Assembly: GCF_006717145.1 (NCBI RefSeq)
Contig: NZ_VFQF01000001.1
Span: 1,612,001 to 1,676,000, forward strand
Source of the DNA: Humibacillus xanthopallidus
Lineage (GTDB): Bacteria > Actinomycetota > Actinomycetes > Actinomycetales > Dermatophilaceae
Direction of reading: 5' to 3'
Length of the DNA stretch: 64,000 nt
The notes under the pieces were generated by a model. It saw nothing but the letters and a program-made list of their open reading frames with translations, was not told where the DNA came from and did not search any database. Below, in pieces: positions 15,779 through 25,061 of this stretch (position 1 is the stretch's first letter; every line of letters begins with the position of its first letter). A program made the position numbers and the translations under genes.

Positions 15779-17209
15779 ATGTCCTCGCGTATGCCGTCCG
15801 CCACCGTCAACGGGACCCCGCTCGGCTTCGAGGGGGTGTCCGGGGCGACGAACGCCCTCGACTGGCTGCGCTCCAAGGGCCTGACGGGTGCCAAGGAGGG
15901 CTGCGCCGAGGGTGAGTGCGGCGCGTGCGCGGTGCTCGTCGCGCGCCCGAGCCCCACGGACGACGCCACCACGGAGTGGACGGCCGTCAACGCCTGCCTC
16001 GTGCCCGCCGCCTCGCTCGACGGCCAGGAGGTCGTGACCGTCGAGGGCCTCGGCTCGCCCGACGACCTGCACCCGGTGCAGCGCGAGATGGCCGTGCGAG
16101 GGGGCTCGCAGTGCGGCTTCTGCACGCCCGGCTTCGTGTGCAGCCTCGCGGCCGAGTACTACCGCGCCGACCGCACCGACGCCGGCTGCGATGCCCACGC
16201 CCTGTCCGGCAACCTCTGCCGGTGCACGGGCTACCGACCGATCCGGGACGCCGCCGACGCCCTCGGTATGCCGTCCGGTGACGACCCGCTCGGCCGCCGC
16301 CGTGACGCTCCGGCCCCCGATGCGGTGCCGACCCGGCTCGTGGGTGCAACCGGCTCGTATGCCCGAGCGGCCGACCTGGCCGACGCCTTCGCACTCCTCG
16401 CCGAGCACCCCGAGGCGGTGCTCGTCGCAGGGTCGACCGACTGGGGCGTCGAGGTCAACCTCCGGGGTGCCCGCCCACCCTTCGTCATCGCCATCGACCG
16501 CGTCGCCGAGCTGCGGATGCTCGACGACGACGACGACGCTGTCGTCGTCGGAGCAGCGCTCACCCTCTCGGAGGTCGAGCGGCGCCTGGACGGGCGGGTC
16601 CCCCTGCTCGCCGAGCTCCTGCCCCAGTTCGCCTCACGGCTCATCCGCAACGGCGCGACACTCGGCGGCAACCTCGCGACCGCCTCGCCCATCGGTGATG
16701 CGGCGCCGGTGCTCCTCGCCCTCGATGCCGAGGTGGTCCTCGCCTCGTCGGGCGGCGAGCGAACGCTTCCGATCAGTGAGTTCTTCACCGGCTACCGCAC
16801 CACCGTCCGTCGTCCGGACGAGCTGATTCGTGCCGTGCGGATTCCCCTGCCGCTGAGTCCTGTCACCGCCTTCACCAAGATCGCCAAGAGGCGGTTCGAC
16901 GACATCAGCGGTGTCGCCGTCGCCTGCGCCCTCGAGGTCGAGGACGGCTCCGTGACCCGGGCCCGGATCGGTCTCGGTGGGGTCGCCGCCACCCCGATCC
17001 GCGCCTTCGCGACCGAGCAGTCTCTCGAGGGTCACCCATGGTCGGAGTTGACCGTGCACGCGGCCGCCGAGGTCCTGCGCGGTGAGGGGACGCCGATCGA
17101 CGACCTCCGCGCGTCGGCTGCCTACCGCCGAGCCATGCTCGGCTCAGCCCTGCTGCGGCTCTATGCAGACCACGCGCAACCGACGACGACCGAGGGGGCG
17201 CGCGCATGA
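15779..17209 (+). CDS. xdhA: Xanthine dehydrogenase small subunit (2x[2Fe-2S] + FAD)
   Basis: The 476-residue protein has a plant-type ferredoxin domain (Cys42, Cys47, Cys50, Cys73), a second all-alpha [2Fe-2S] domain (Cys112, Cys115, Cys147, Cys149 in CGFCTPG and CRCTGY), and a C-terminal FAD domain from ~185 with AGSTDWGVEVNLRG and NGATLGGNLATASPIGDAAP. It passes electrons from the molybdenum centre of XdhB to FAD and NAD. It is the first gene of a tightly coupled operon; its stop overlaps the xdhB start (ATGA). ATG 15791 is an alternative start four codons later. Confidence 0.92.
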   Translation: MSSRMPSATVNGTPLGFEGVSGATNALDWLRSKGLTGAKEGCAEGECGACAVLVARPSPTDDATTEWTAVNACLVPAASLDGQEVVTVEGLGSPDDLHPVQREMAVRGGSQCGFCTPGFVCSLAAEYYRADRTDAGCDAHALSGNLCRCTGYRPIRDAADALGMPSGDDPLGRRRDAPAPDAVPTRLVGATGSYARAADLADAFALLAEHPEAVLVAGSTDWGVEVNLRGARPPFVIAIDRVAELRMLDDDDDAVVVGAALTLSEVERRLDGRVPLLAELLPQFASRLIRNGATLGGNLATASPIGDAAPVLLALDAEVVLASSGGERTLPISEFFTGYRTTVRRPDELIRAVRIPLPLSPVTAFTKIAKRRFDDISGVAVACALEVEDGSVTRARIGLGGVAATPIRAFATEQSLEGHPWSELTVHAAAEVLRGEGTPIDDLRASAAYRRAMLGSALLRLYADHAQPTTTEGARA

Positions 17210-19689
17210 GCAGCCTCTCGCAGCGTCCGGCGGACGCCGTTGTGGGTCAAGCAATCCCGCACGAGTCGGCCACGCTGCACGTCACCGGGGCCGCGCTCTA
17301 CACCGACGACCTCGTCGGCCGGACTGCCGGCGTGCTGCACGCGTGGCCGGTGCAGTCGCCACACGCGAGGGCCACGGTGACAGCGCTCCGCGTCGAGGCG
17401 GCATACGACGTCGGCGGTGTCGTGCGGGTGCTCACCGCGGCCGACGTGCCCGGTCTCAACGACGCAGGCGTCAAGGGTGACGAGCCGCTCTTCCCGGATG
17501 AGGCGTGCTACGTCGGCCAGGCCGTCTGCTGGGTGCTCGGCGAGACCCTCGAGGCAGCCCGGGTCGGGGCGGCGGCGGTCGAGGTGGACTACGCACCCTT
17601 GCCGGCGATCATCACGGTGCGCGAGGCGATCGCGGCCGACGCGTTCCAGGGCGGCCAGCCGACCCTTGCACGGGGTGACGTCGAGAGCGGGCTGGCAGCC
17701 GCCACAACAGTCTTCGCAGGCGAGATCGACATCGCCGGCCAGGAGCACTTCTACCTCGAGACGCACGCCTCGATCGCACTCGTCGACGAGGCGGGCCAGG
17801 TGTTCGTCCAGTCCAGCACGCAGCACCCGAGCGAGACCCAGTCCATCGTCGCGCAGGTGCTCGCGCGGCCGAGCAACGCCGTGACGGTGCAGTGCCTGCG
17901 GATGGGTGGCGGCTTCGGGGGCAAGGAGATGCAGCCGCACGGGCTCGCTGCGGTGGCGGCGCTCGGGGCCACCCTCACGGGGCGGCCGGTCCGGATCCGA
18001 CTCAACCGCACCCAGGACATGACGATGACGGGCAAGCGCCACGGCTTCCACGCCCAGTGGCGAGTGGGCTTCGACGCCGACGCCCGCCTGGTTGCCCTCG
18101 ACGCGACCCTCACCTCCGACGGCGGCTGGAGCCTCGACCTGTCCGAGCCGGTGCTTGCACGGGCCCTGTGCCACATCGACAACGCCTACTGGATTCCCGA
18201 CGTGCGGGTGAACGGCCGGATCGCCCGCACCAACAAGACGTCTCAGACCGCCTTCCGCGGATTCGGCGGCCCTCAGGGGATGCTCGTCATCGAGGACATC
18301 CTCGGGCGCTGCGCTCCCCTGCTCGGCATCGACCCGGCGGAGCTTCGCCGGCGCAACTTCTACGTCGAGGGCCAGGCCACCCCGTACGGCCAACGGGTCC
18401 GCCACCCCGAGCGCCTCGTCCACGCGTGGGACGACCTCGCCGCGCGCGCCGATCTCGGGCGACGACGCGAGGAGGTGGCGGTGTTCAACGCCGAGCACCC
18501 CCACGCCAAGCGGGGCCTCGCCATCACCCCGGTCAAGTTCGGCATCTCGTTCAACTTCACGACGTTCAACCAGGCCGGTGCCCTCGTCCACGTCTACACC
18601 GACGGCTCCGTCCTCATCAACCACGGCGGCACCGAGATGGGTCAGGGCCTGCACACCAAGATGCTCCAGGTGGCCGCGACGAGACTGGGGCTCCCCCTCG
18701 AGCGGGTGCGCCTGGCGCCCACCCGCACCGACAAGGTGCCGAACACCTCTGCGACCGCAGCGAGCTCGGGCGCCGACCTCAACGGCGGGGCCGTCAAGCA
18801 CGCCTGCGAGCAGATCACCGGCCGGCTCGCCGAGGTCGCGGCCTCAGGGCTCGGCATCGACCCGTCACAGGTGACCTTCGCCGACGGTCTTGTCGCGGGC
18901 GGAGGCGACTCCCTCACGTGGGAGCAGGTCGTCGCCCTCGCCTACGCGCAGCGGGTCCAGCTCTGGGCCTCCGGCTTCTACCGCACCGAGGGGCTGCAGT
19001 GGGACTCGACCGCGATGCAGGGCTCGCCCTTCAAGTACTTCGCCTACGGGGTCGCGGCCTGCGAGGTCGAGGTCGACGGCTTCACCGGGGCCTATCGCAC
19101 CCTGCGGGTCGACATCGTGCACGACGTCGGGGACAGCCTCTCGCCGCTCGTCGACATCGGCCAGATCGAGGGCGGATTCGTCCAGGGCGCAGGCTGGCTC
19201 ACCCTCGAGGACCTCCGGTGGGACGAGAGCGACGGACCCACCCGGGGCCGGCTCGCGACCCAGTCAGCGAGCACGTACAAGCTGCCGTCGCTCTCCGAGA
19301 TGCCCGAGGTCTTCACCGTCTCGTTGCTCGAGCACGCCCACGAGGACGGCGTCGTCTACGGCTCCAAGGCCGTCGGAGAGCCGCCGCTCATGCTCGCCTT
19401 CTCGGTGCGCGAGGCGTTGCGGCAGGCGGCTGCAGCCTTCGGGCCCGACGGCTGCGCCGTCCACCTCGCCACACCGGCGACGCCGGAGGCGGTCTGGTGG
19501 GCCATCGAGTCGGCCCGCTCGCAGCCCGTCGAGGCCTCGCTGCCCCACCGCGCCGAGGCGGCTGGCGTGACCATCGACAGCGGTGACCCGAGCGCGCAGG
19601 ACGAGCACGAGCCAGACCAGCCGGAGCCCGACGCTCCCCCGATCGCGCCCGAGTCCGAGCAGCTCGCCGACTCGGGGAGCCCGCGATGA
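17206..19689 (+). CDS. xdhB: Xanthine dehydrogenase large molybdopterin subunit
   Basis: The 827-residue protein is the molybdenum cofactor-binding subunit that hydroxylates hypoxanthine and xanthine. Visible signatures include GQEHFYLETHASIA, MGGGFGGKE, QTAFRGFGGPQGM and the C-terminal GSKAVGEPPLML with the catalytic-type Glu. The last ~40 residues are an acidic, Pro-rich tail (PDQPEPDAPPIAPE) beyond the normal XdhB end. Four-base overlaps join it to xdhA and xdhC, which implies coupled translation and fixed stoichiometry. It is cytoplasmic. Confidence 0.93.
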   Translation: MSSLSQRPADAVVGQAIPHESATLHVTGAALYTDDLVGRTAGVLHAWPVQSPHARATVTALRVEAAYDVGGVVRVLTAADVPGLNDAGVKGDEPLFPDEACYVGQAVCWVLGETLEAARVGAAAVEVDYAPLPAIITVREAIAADAFQGGQPTLARGDVESGLAAATTVFAGEIDIAGQEHFYLETHASIALVDEAGQVFVQSSTQHPSETQSIVAQVLARPSNAVTVQCLRMGGGFGGKEMQPHGLAAVAALGATLTGRPVRIRLNRTQDMTMTGKRHGFHAQWRVGFDADARLVALDATLTSDGGWSLDLSEPVLARALCHIDNAYWIPDVRVNGRIARTNKTSQTAFRGFGGPQGMLVIEDILGRCAPLLGIDPAELRRRNFYVEGQATPYGQRVRHPERLVHAWDDLAARADLGRRREEVAVFNAEHPHAKRGLAITPVKFGISFNFTTFNQAGALVHVYTDGSVLINHGGTEMGQGLHTKMLQVAATRLGLPLERVRLAPTRTDKVPNTSATAASSGADLNGGAVKHACEQITGRLAEVAASGLGIDPSQVTFADGLVAGGGDSLTWEQVVALAYAQRVQLWASGFYRTEGLQWDSTAMQGSPFKYFAYGVAACEVEVDGFTGAYRTLRVDIVHDVGDSLSPLVDIGQIEGGFVQGAGWLTLEDLRWDESDGPTRGRLATQSASTYKLPSLSEMPEVFTVSLLEHAHEDGVVYGSKAVGEPPLMLAFSVREALRQAAAAFGPDGCAVHLATPATPEAVWWAIESARSQPVEASLPHRAEAAGVTIDSGDPSAQDEHEPDQPEPDAPPIAPESEQLADSGSPR

Positions 19690-20513
19690 GCTGGCTCCGC
19701 GCGGTCCAGGCCCTGCGCGACCAACGCCGCCCCGGGGTCCTCGTCACGGTCGCCGCGGTGCGGGGTCACGCCCCCCGCGACTCCGGCGCCAAGATGGTCG
19801 TGTCCGCCGACGAGGCGTGGGGCACGATCGGCGGCGGCAACCTCGAGGCCACTGCGCTCGCCCGGGCGCGGACGATGCTCGAGACCGACACCGCCGCGCC
19901 GGTCACCCTCACGGTGTCGCTCAGCGACAAGGCACCCAGCGAGCACGGCCAGCAGTGCTGCGGCGGCGAGGTCTCCCTCCTGCTGGAGCCGCTGCGGGTC
20001 GTGCCGGCAGTGGCCGTCTTCGGCGTCGGGCACGTCGGTCTCGAGCTGGCGCGCATCCTCGCGCGGCACGACCTCGACCTGCACCTCGTCGACTCGCGCG
20101 CCACGGCTCTCGAGCCCGGTCGTCTCGCGGTTCTCGACGATGCCGTGGCCCGCGTCCACCTCCACCACTCCCCCGTGCCCGAGGTCGCGCTCGGTCAGGT
20201 GCCGGCGGGCACCCATGTCCTCGTCATGACGCACGACCACGCCGAGGACGCCGCGCTCTGCGATGCCGCCATCCGCTGTGGGCACCTCGGGTCGATCGGC
20301 CTCATCGGATCGTCGGCGAAGTGGGCGCGCTTCGAGGCGCTCCTGCGCCGCGAGGGCCACGACGACGAGACCGTGCGCCGCATCCAGAGCCCCATCGGGA
20401 TGTCCGCCATCACGGGCAAGGACCCTGCCACCGTGGCCCTCTCGGTCGCCGCCGACCTTCTGCTGAGGACCGAGCACGCCTCGCACGCCAGCGGATCGGT
20501 CCTGCCGTCGTGA
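19686..20513 (+). CDS. xdhC: XdhC molybdenum cofactor insertion chaperone
   Basis: The 275-residue protein has the XdhC N-terminal domain (VAAVRGHAPRDSGAKMVVS), the conserved QCCGG motif with Cys91-Cys92, and a C-terminal Rossmann fold (AVFGVGHVGLELA). XdhC binds and sulfurates the molybdenum cofactor and loads it into XdhB. It overlaps xdhB by 4 nt and guaD by 4 nt (GTGA). Confidence 0.92.
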   Translation: MSWLRAVQALRDQRRPGVLVTVAAVRGHAPRDSGAKMVVSADEAWGTIGGGNLEATALARARTMLETDTAAPVTLTVSLSDKAPSEHGQQCCGGEVSLLLEPLRVVPAVAVFGVGHVGLELARILARHDLDLHLVDSRATALEPGRLAVLDDAVARVHLHHSPVPEVALGQVPAGTHVLVMTHDHAEDAALCDAAIRCGHLGSIGLIGSSAKWARFEALLRREGHDDETVRRIQSPIGMSAITGKDPATVALSVAADLLLRTEHASHASGSVLPS

Positions 20514-21829
20514 CCATCGTGAGAGGCACCTTCCTCGACACCCCGGCGGGCGAGAGCGCCGTCGGGGCCGAGCTGCGCGTCGCGACCGACGCCGCCCTGC
20601 GGGTCGTCGAGGGCACCATCGTCGAACGCGGCTCGTGGGCGGAGATCAGCAGCCGGCATACGGACGACGTGCTCGACCTGCGCGAGGGACTCGTGCTGCC
20701 GGGACTCGTCGACACCCACGTCCACTACCCGCAGGTGCGCATCATCGGCGCGCTCGGCCTGCCGTTGCTCGAGTGGCTCGACGCCGTCGCCCTCCCCGAG
20801 GAGGCGCGGCTCGCGTCGACCGGCCACGCGCGAGCCGTCGCAGCGGAGTTCGTCAGCGGGCTCGCAGCGTCGGGCACGACGACTGCACTCGTCTTCGGGG
20901 CGCACTTCGCGAGCGCCGTGGACGTGCTCTTCGAGGAGGTGCGCCGCGTCGGGCTGCGCGTCACGGCCGGTCTCGTCGTCAGTGACCGCGGCCTGCCGGA
21001 GCCGCTGCTCACGACGCCCGAGCGCGCCTACGACGAAGCCCTCGATCTCGCGCAACGATGGCACCACCCCGTGAGTGCTGGCCGCGCCACCCGCACGAGG
21101 TATGCCGTGACCCCGCGCTTCTCCTACGGCGCGTCGGACGAGTTGCTCGAGTCGTGCCAGGCAGTGCTCAAGGACGTCAGCGGCGCATGGTTCACCTCCC
21201 ACGTCAACGAGAGCCCGGCCGAGATTGCCTCTGTCGCAAGGCTTTTCCCGGATGCAACGGACTACGTCGACACCTATGACCGGCACGGCCTGCTCGGGCC
21301 GTCATCGGTGCTGGCGCACGACGTGCACCCGACCGAACGCGAGCTGGGCGTCCTCGCGGGCCGCGGTGCGACGGTCGCCCACTGCCCCACGAGCAACGCC
21401 GCCCTCGGCAGCGGCAGCTTCCCGCTGCGCGACCACGTCCGGCACGGGGTGCGCGTCTCGCTCGGTTCCGACGTCGGAGCCGGCACGGGCTTCTCGCTCT
21501 TCAAGGAGGGACTGCAGGCCTACTTCACGCAGCAGCTCCTCGGCGACGCGGGCCAGCCGCTCGCACCGGCAGACCTGCTGCACCTTGCAACCCGCTCCGG
21601 CGCGCTCGCCCTCGGACTCGAGCGTGAGGTGGGCGACCTGTCGGTCGGCAAGGCGTTCGATGCGCTCTGGCTCCGGCCGGCAGCGACGTCGCCGCTCGCC
21701 CTTGCCCTCCGGCACGCGGGCTCGGCGACCGAGGCCGTCGCACGGGTGTTCGCCCTGGCCGGGCCGGCCGACGTGGCCGGCGTCTGGGTCGCCGGCGAGC
21801 GCATCAGCCGCGAGCCCGTCGGGAGCTGA
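20510..21829 (+). CDS. guaD: Guanine deaminase
   Basis: The 439-residue amidohydrolase starts at GTG 20510, overlapping the xdhC stop. Metal and active-site motifs are present: DTHVHYPQ (His70, His72), SHVNESPAE near 230, LAHDVHPTERE near 269, and SLGSDVGAGTGFSL near 319, the last characteristic of guanine deaminases. It converts guanine to xanthine, the substrate of the XdhAB enzyme encoded just upstream, so the operon carries guanine and hypoxanthine to urate. No uricase or purine regulator is in the window. Confidence 0.93.
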   Translation: MTIVRGTFLDTPAGESAVGAELRVATDAALRVVEGTIVERGSWAEISSRHTDDVLDLREGLVLPGLVDTHVHYPQVRIIGALGLPLLEWLDAVALPEEARLASTGHARAVAAEFVSGLAASGTTTALVFGAHFASAVDVLFEEVRRVGLRVTAGLVVSDRGLPEPLLTTPERAYDEALDLAQRWHHPVSAGRATRTRYAVTPRFSYGASDELLESCQAVLKDVSGAWFTSHVNESPAEIASVARLFPDATDYVDTYDRHGLLGPSSVLAHDVHPTERELGVLAGRGATVAHCPTSNAALGSGSFPLRDHVRHGVRVSLGSDVGAGTGFSLFKEGLQAYFTQQLLGDAGQPLAPADLLHLATRSGALALGLEREVGDLSVGKAFDALWLRPAATSPLALALRHAGSATEAVARVFALAGPADVAGVWVAGERISREPVGS

Positions 21830-21840
21830 CGGGCTCGCGG
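21808..21840. terminator. Terminator at the end of the xdh-guaD operon
   Basis: A perfect 13-bp stem (CCGCGAGCCCGTC with its complement) closes on a 7-nt loop. The guaD stop codon lies in the loop and right arm. The convergent usp gene ends 33 bp further, so the hairpin could serve both. Confidence 0.7.
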
Positions 21841-21872
21841 GTGGAGCTGGCTGCGCGCCGGTTGCGACCTCC

Positions 21873-22916
21873 TCAGCGGACGATCATCACCGGGCACTCG
21901 GCGTTGTGGATGATGTTGTGGCTGACGGAGCCGAGCAGCAGCCCCTTGAAGCCTCCGCGGCCGCGCGAGCCGACAACGACGAGGCCCGCGGTGGAGCCGA
22001 GGTCGGCGATGGCACGTCCAGGGTCTCCGTAGAGCACCTCGGTCGACACCTGGAGGTCGGGGTGCTTCGCCTTGGCGAGGCGGACCGCCGCGGACAGCGC
22101 GTCGTCGGCGTGCTCGCGCAGGCTGTGCGCGTGCACCGTGCCGGCGTGCGCCGTCTCCTCGTAGGCCCAGCTGTCGATCGAGGGCACCTGCACGACGTGG
22201 GCGATGCGCAGCTCGGCGCCCTCCTCCATGGCGATGTCGGCAGCAGCCTGCACCGCGCGCATGGCCGGTTCCGAGTCGTCGAAGCCGACGACCACGGGGT
22301 GCCCGGCGTCCGGCCGGACGACCTCGGGGAGGCCGTCGTTGACCGAGGCGACCTCGGTGGCCTCGGTGTCCGCCGGCTGCGTGAGCTCGTGGGCCGGCCG
22401 GACGACGACGACGGGGCAGTGCGCGTGGGCCGCGACGGCATACGACGTCGACCCGAGCAGGCCGCCCGTGAGGCGCCCGCGTCCGCGGCTGCCCATGACG
22501 ACGAGGTCGGCGTCATTGGAGGCCTCGACGATCTGGGCAGCCGGGCTGCCGAGCCAGTACTGCGTCTGGATCCTCGACGCGTCGAGCGAGTCGCCCGCGC
22601 GCTGCGCTCCATCGTCGACGAGGCGCTTGGCCGCGTCCTGGAGCTCCGGCTCCACCTGCGAGGTGTCGAACGCCGGGAAGCCCGGAATGAAGCTGAGGTT
22701 GACGCTGTGCAACAGGGTCAGGCGGCTCCCCCGCCTCCGTGCCGTGGCTGCCGCCCAGCTGAGGGCGAGCCGTGACTCCGGCGAGCCGTCATACCCGATG
22801 ACGACGCCGGCGGTGCGGACGTGGTGGCTGCCCGACTCGTCCGTGGACGTCGTGTCGGCAGCATCGGTGGGGTGATCGGTGGTGACCGTCGTGCGGTCTG
22901 TCTCCTGGCCGTTCAT
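21873..22916 (-). CDS. Tandem-domain universal stress protein
   Basis: The 347-residue protein holds two UspA domains. Each has the opening strand motif (VVIGYDGSPESRLAL; VVVGFDDSEPAMRAV) and the ATP-binding loop G-x2-G-x9-G(S/T) (GSRGRGRLTGGLLGSTS; GSRGRGGFKGLLLGSVS), so both halves are likely ATP-binding. A low-complexity 35-residue leader precedes domain 1. In actinobacteria, tandem Usps often belong to dormancy or hypoxia responses; nothing here shows the regulator. ATG 22916 follows AGGAGG. Confidence 0.9.
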   Translation of the reverse strand: MNGQETDRTTVTTDHPTDAADTTSTDESGSHHVRTAGVVIGYDGSPESRLALSWAAATARRRGSRLTLLHSVNLSFIPGFPAFDTSQVEPELQDAAKRLVDDGAQRAGDSLDASRIQTQYWLGSPAAQIVEASNDADLVVMGSRGRGRLTGGLLGSTSYAVAAHAHCPVVVVRPAHELTQPADTEATEVASVNDGLPEVVRPDAGHPVVVGFDDSEPAMRAVQAAADIAMEEGAELRIAHVVQVPSIDSWAYEETAHAGTVHAHSLREHADDALSAAVRLAKAKHPDLQVSTEVLYGDPGRAIADLGSTAGLVVVGSRGRGGFKGLLLGSVSHNIIHNAECPVMIVR

Positions 22917-23028
22917 GGTGAGCACGCCTCCTCGCGAGAGCCGGGACCGTGCTCCCGGCCACCTCCATCATGGCGCGTTCGGCACCCCCGTGGGGGCAAG
23001 TGGTGACGAGCCAGACACAGCGGGTGCG

Positions 23029-23457
23029 TCAGGAGTCGCGGGCTGCGGCCGTCGCTCGGTCGTTCGCCTTCTGGATGGCGTCGACGAGCTCGTCCTTGCT
23101 CATCGACGAGCGCCCTTTGACCTCAAGTCGCCTCGCGATGTCGTAGAGATGGGCCTTGCTGGCGAAGGCATCGACCCCACCCTCGGAGTCACCGTCGTCG
23201 CGGTGGGCCCGCGCGGCAGCGCCGTGCCGGGCAGCCTGGGCGTCGCTCGGCCCTTTCTGCGCCTTCTCCTCCCAGTGGTCGCCGACCTTCTCGAAGCTGT
23301 GCTTGAGCGACGCGAAGGCGGTGCGGTGTGCCCGCTCGCCCTCGCCGTACTGCTCCACAGCCGCGTCGTGCGTCGCACTCCACGTGTCCTGGGCCTTGGT
23401 CGACGACCGCCGAATCGTCGAGGGCATGTCGTCGTCACCTCTGCGCCTCGTGGGCAT
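23029..23457 (-). CDS. ChaB-like protein with C-terminal Rho-N/SAP-like motif
   Basis: The 142-residue basic protein has a ChaB-type N-terminal domain (MPSTIRRSSTKAQDTWSATH through SFEKVGDHWEEKA), a flexible linker, and a C-terminal helix-extended-helix (LYDIARRLEVKGRSSMSKDE) like the Rho N-terminal or SAP nucleic-acid-binding motif. Family members are small stress-associated proteins of unclear role. ATG 23457 is preceded by AGGAGGAG at good spacing; ATG 23427 is an alternative. It lies upstream of the usp gene on the same strand, 112 bp away, so a shared stress role is possible. Confidence 0.82.
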   Translation of the reverse strand: MPTRRRGDDDMPSTIRRSSTKAQDTWSATHDAAVEQYGEGERAHRTAFASLKHSFEKVGDHWEEKAQKGPSDAQAARHGAAARAHRDDGDSEGGVDAFASKAHLYDIARRLEVKGRSSMSKDELVDAIQKANDRATAAARDS

Positions 23458-23498
23458 GACACTCCTCCTGCCGTATGCCGTTCGCTTCCTCCTGCTTC

Positions 23499-24974
23499 CT
23501 ACCCACCCCTCACGCTTCGGGTCACGTCCCCGCCACGGCGGGTGCCGGTGCCGTGGTGGGCGCCGGTGCCGTGGCCGGCGTCGGCGCCCACCACCTCGGC
23601 GGCTCGGAGGATGGCGACGGCCGAGCGGTCGATGTCGTCCTCGGTGGTCGTCGCGTTGGACACCGAGACCCGGATGAGGCGCAGTCCGTGCCACGTCGTG
23701 CCTCCGACCCAGCACGTGCCGTCGCGCTGCACCGCGTCGATGACGGCGTCGGTGTCGGTGGTGTCGCCGACGCTCACGAGGAGCTGGTTGAGCACGACCT
23801 CGTTGTGGATGGTCGCGCCGCCGGCCTCGAGCCGTTCCGCCATCCGGCGTGTGAGGGCGCACGACCGGTCCACGAGATCGGCGACGCCGTCTCGGCCCAG
23901 CTCACGCAGCGCCGCCCAGACCGCGAATCCCCTCGCCCGACGAGAGGACTCGGGGGTGAGATCACCGAGCACGAAGTCGGAGCCCGCACCCGACCCGGTG
24001 AGGTAGGACGCGGCATACGACATCGTGGCGGCGTGCAGCGCGGCGTCGGCGCAGAAGGCGAGGCCGCTGTCGTAGGGGACGTTGAGCCACTTGTGGGCGT
24101 CGGTGCCCCAGGAGTCGGCGGCCTCGACCCCGTCGAGCAGGTGAGCGGTATGAGGGCTGGCGGCCGCCCAGAGGCCGAAGGCGCCGTCGACGTGCACCCA
24201 GGCGCCCGAGCGGTGGGCCAGCGGGACGGCGCGGCGCAGGTCGTCGCACGCGCCGGTGTTGACGTTGCCCGCCTGCAGGCACACGATGACCGGCTCCCCG
24301 GCAAGGGTCTCGAGGGTGCGGCCGAGGGCCTCGACGTCGACGGCCCCCTGGCTCGTCGCCGGGACCGGGTGGATCGCCGAGGTGCCGAGGCCGAGCAGCC
24401 GCGCCGCTCGGTCGATCGTGGCGTGGCGCTCCTCGCTCGCGACGATCGCGACCCGCGGCGCTCCGAAGAGGCCGTCACGCTCGACGTCCCAGCCGGCATC
24501 GGCGAGGACGCGGTGGCGGCCCACGGCGAGGCCGACGGTGTTGGCGGCTTGGGCGCCGGTGACGAAGCCGACGGACGCGTCGGCCGGGAGGCCCAGCAGC
24601 TGCTTGGCCCAGCCACCGGCGGCGCGCTCGGCCGCCGCGGCAGCGGGCGAGAGCACCTCGTTGTAGGCGCACTGGTCCCACCCGGTGGCGAGGATGTCGG
24701 CCGCCGTGGCAGCGGGTGAGGACCCGCCGATGACGAAGCCGAAGAAGCGCGGCCCCACCGTGCCCATGAGCCCGGGTAGTGCCGCCTCGACGAGCTGCCG
24801 AACCACCTCGTCTGGCCGGGTCGGTCCTGGTTGGAGCTCGGCGCCTACGCCGAAGGCCGAGGCCAGGGCGTCGCGGTCAGGAGCCGGCTGCACCGGACGG
24901 CGCCCGACCGTGTCGCGGTGCTTCGCACCCACCTCGGCCGCGCTGGTGAGGAGCTGCTGCAGGTCGACGTCCAT
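23499..24974 (-). CDS. Group II PLP-dependent amino acid decarboxylase
   Basis: The 491-residue protein belongs to the aromatic/glutamate/histidine decarboxylase fold. The PLP lysine lies in SWGTDAHKWLNVPYDSG near residue 295; a substrate or PLP-contact segment is VHVDGAFGLWAA. Catalysis would be amino acid to amine plus CO2; sequence alone does not choose among Trp, Tyr, Phe or Glu. The C-terminal 25 residues are low-complexity His/Gly/Thr (GHGTGAHHGTGTRRGG) from short DNA repeats at 23540-23580. ATG 24974 follows CGGAGGAG. It lies downstream of the aldo/keto reductase gene, with a terminator between. Confidence 0.85.
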   Translation of the reverse strand: MDVDLQQLLTSAAEVGAKHRDTVGRRPVQPAPDRDALASAFGVGAELQPGPTRPDEVVRQLVEAALPGLMGTVGPRFFGFVIGGSSPAATAADILATGWDQCAYNEVLSPAAAAAERAAGGWAKQLLGLPADASVGFVTGAQAANTVGLAVGRHRVLADAGWDVERDGLFGAPRVAIVASEERHATIDRAARLLGLGTSAIHPVPATSQGAVDVEALGRTLETLAGEPVIVCLQAGNVNTGACDDLRRAVPLAHRSGAWVHVDGAFGLWAAASPHTAHLLDGVEAADSWGTDAHKWLNVPYDSGLAFCADAALHAATMSYAASYLTGSGAGSDFVLGDLTPESSRRARGFAVWAALRELGRDGVADLVDRSCALTRRMAERLEAGGATIHNEVVLNQLLVSVGDTTDTDAVIDAVQRDGTCWVGGTTWHGLRLIRVSVSNATTTEDDIDRSAVAILRAAEVVGADAGHGTGAHHGTGTRRGGDVTRSVRGG

Positions 24975-25015
24975 GGGAGGCACGCTCCTCCGGGTCACGC
25001 GGGGAGCGCAAGAGA

Positions 25016-25048
25016 CGACGGGGGCCGCACGGCATACGGCCCCCGTCG
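25016..25048. terminator. Terminator after the aldo/keto reductase gene, with GGCATAC in its loop
   Basis: A perfect 12-bp stem (CGACGGGGGCCG with its complement) surrounds a 9-nt loop. It lies 14 bp beyond the stop of the minus-strand gene at 25062-26072. The loop and adjacent right-arm base contain the recurring motif GGCATAC (25031-25037). Confidence 0.75.
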
Positions 25049-25061
25049 GTGTCGTGCGAAG

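Noticed and set aside
19583-20509. N-terminal extension of guanine deaminase by ~300 codons
   Set aside because: This part is another frame of xdhB and xdhC, which have clear family motifs; guaD itself begins at the overlapping GTG 20510.
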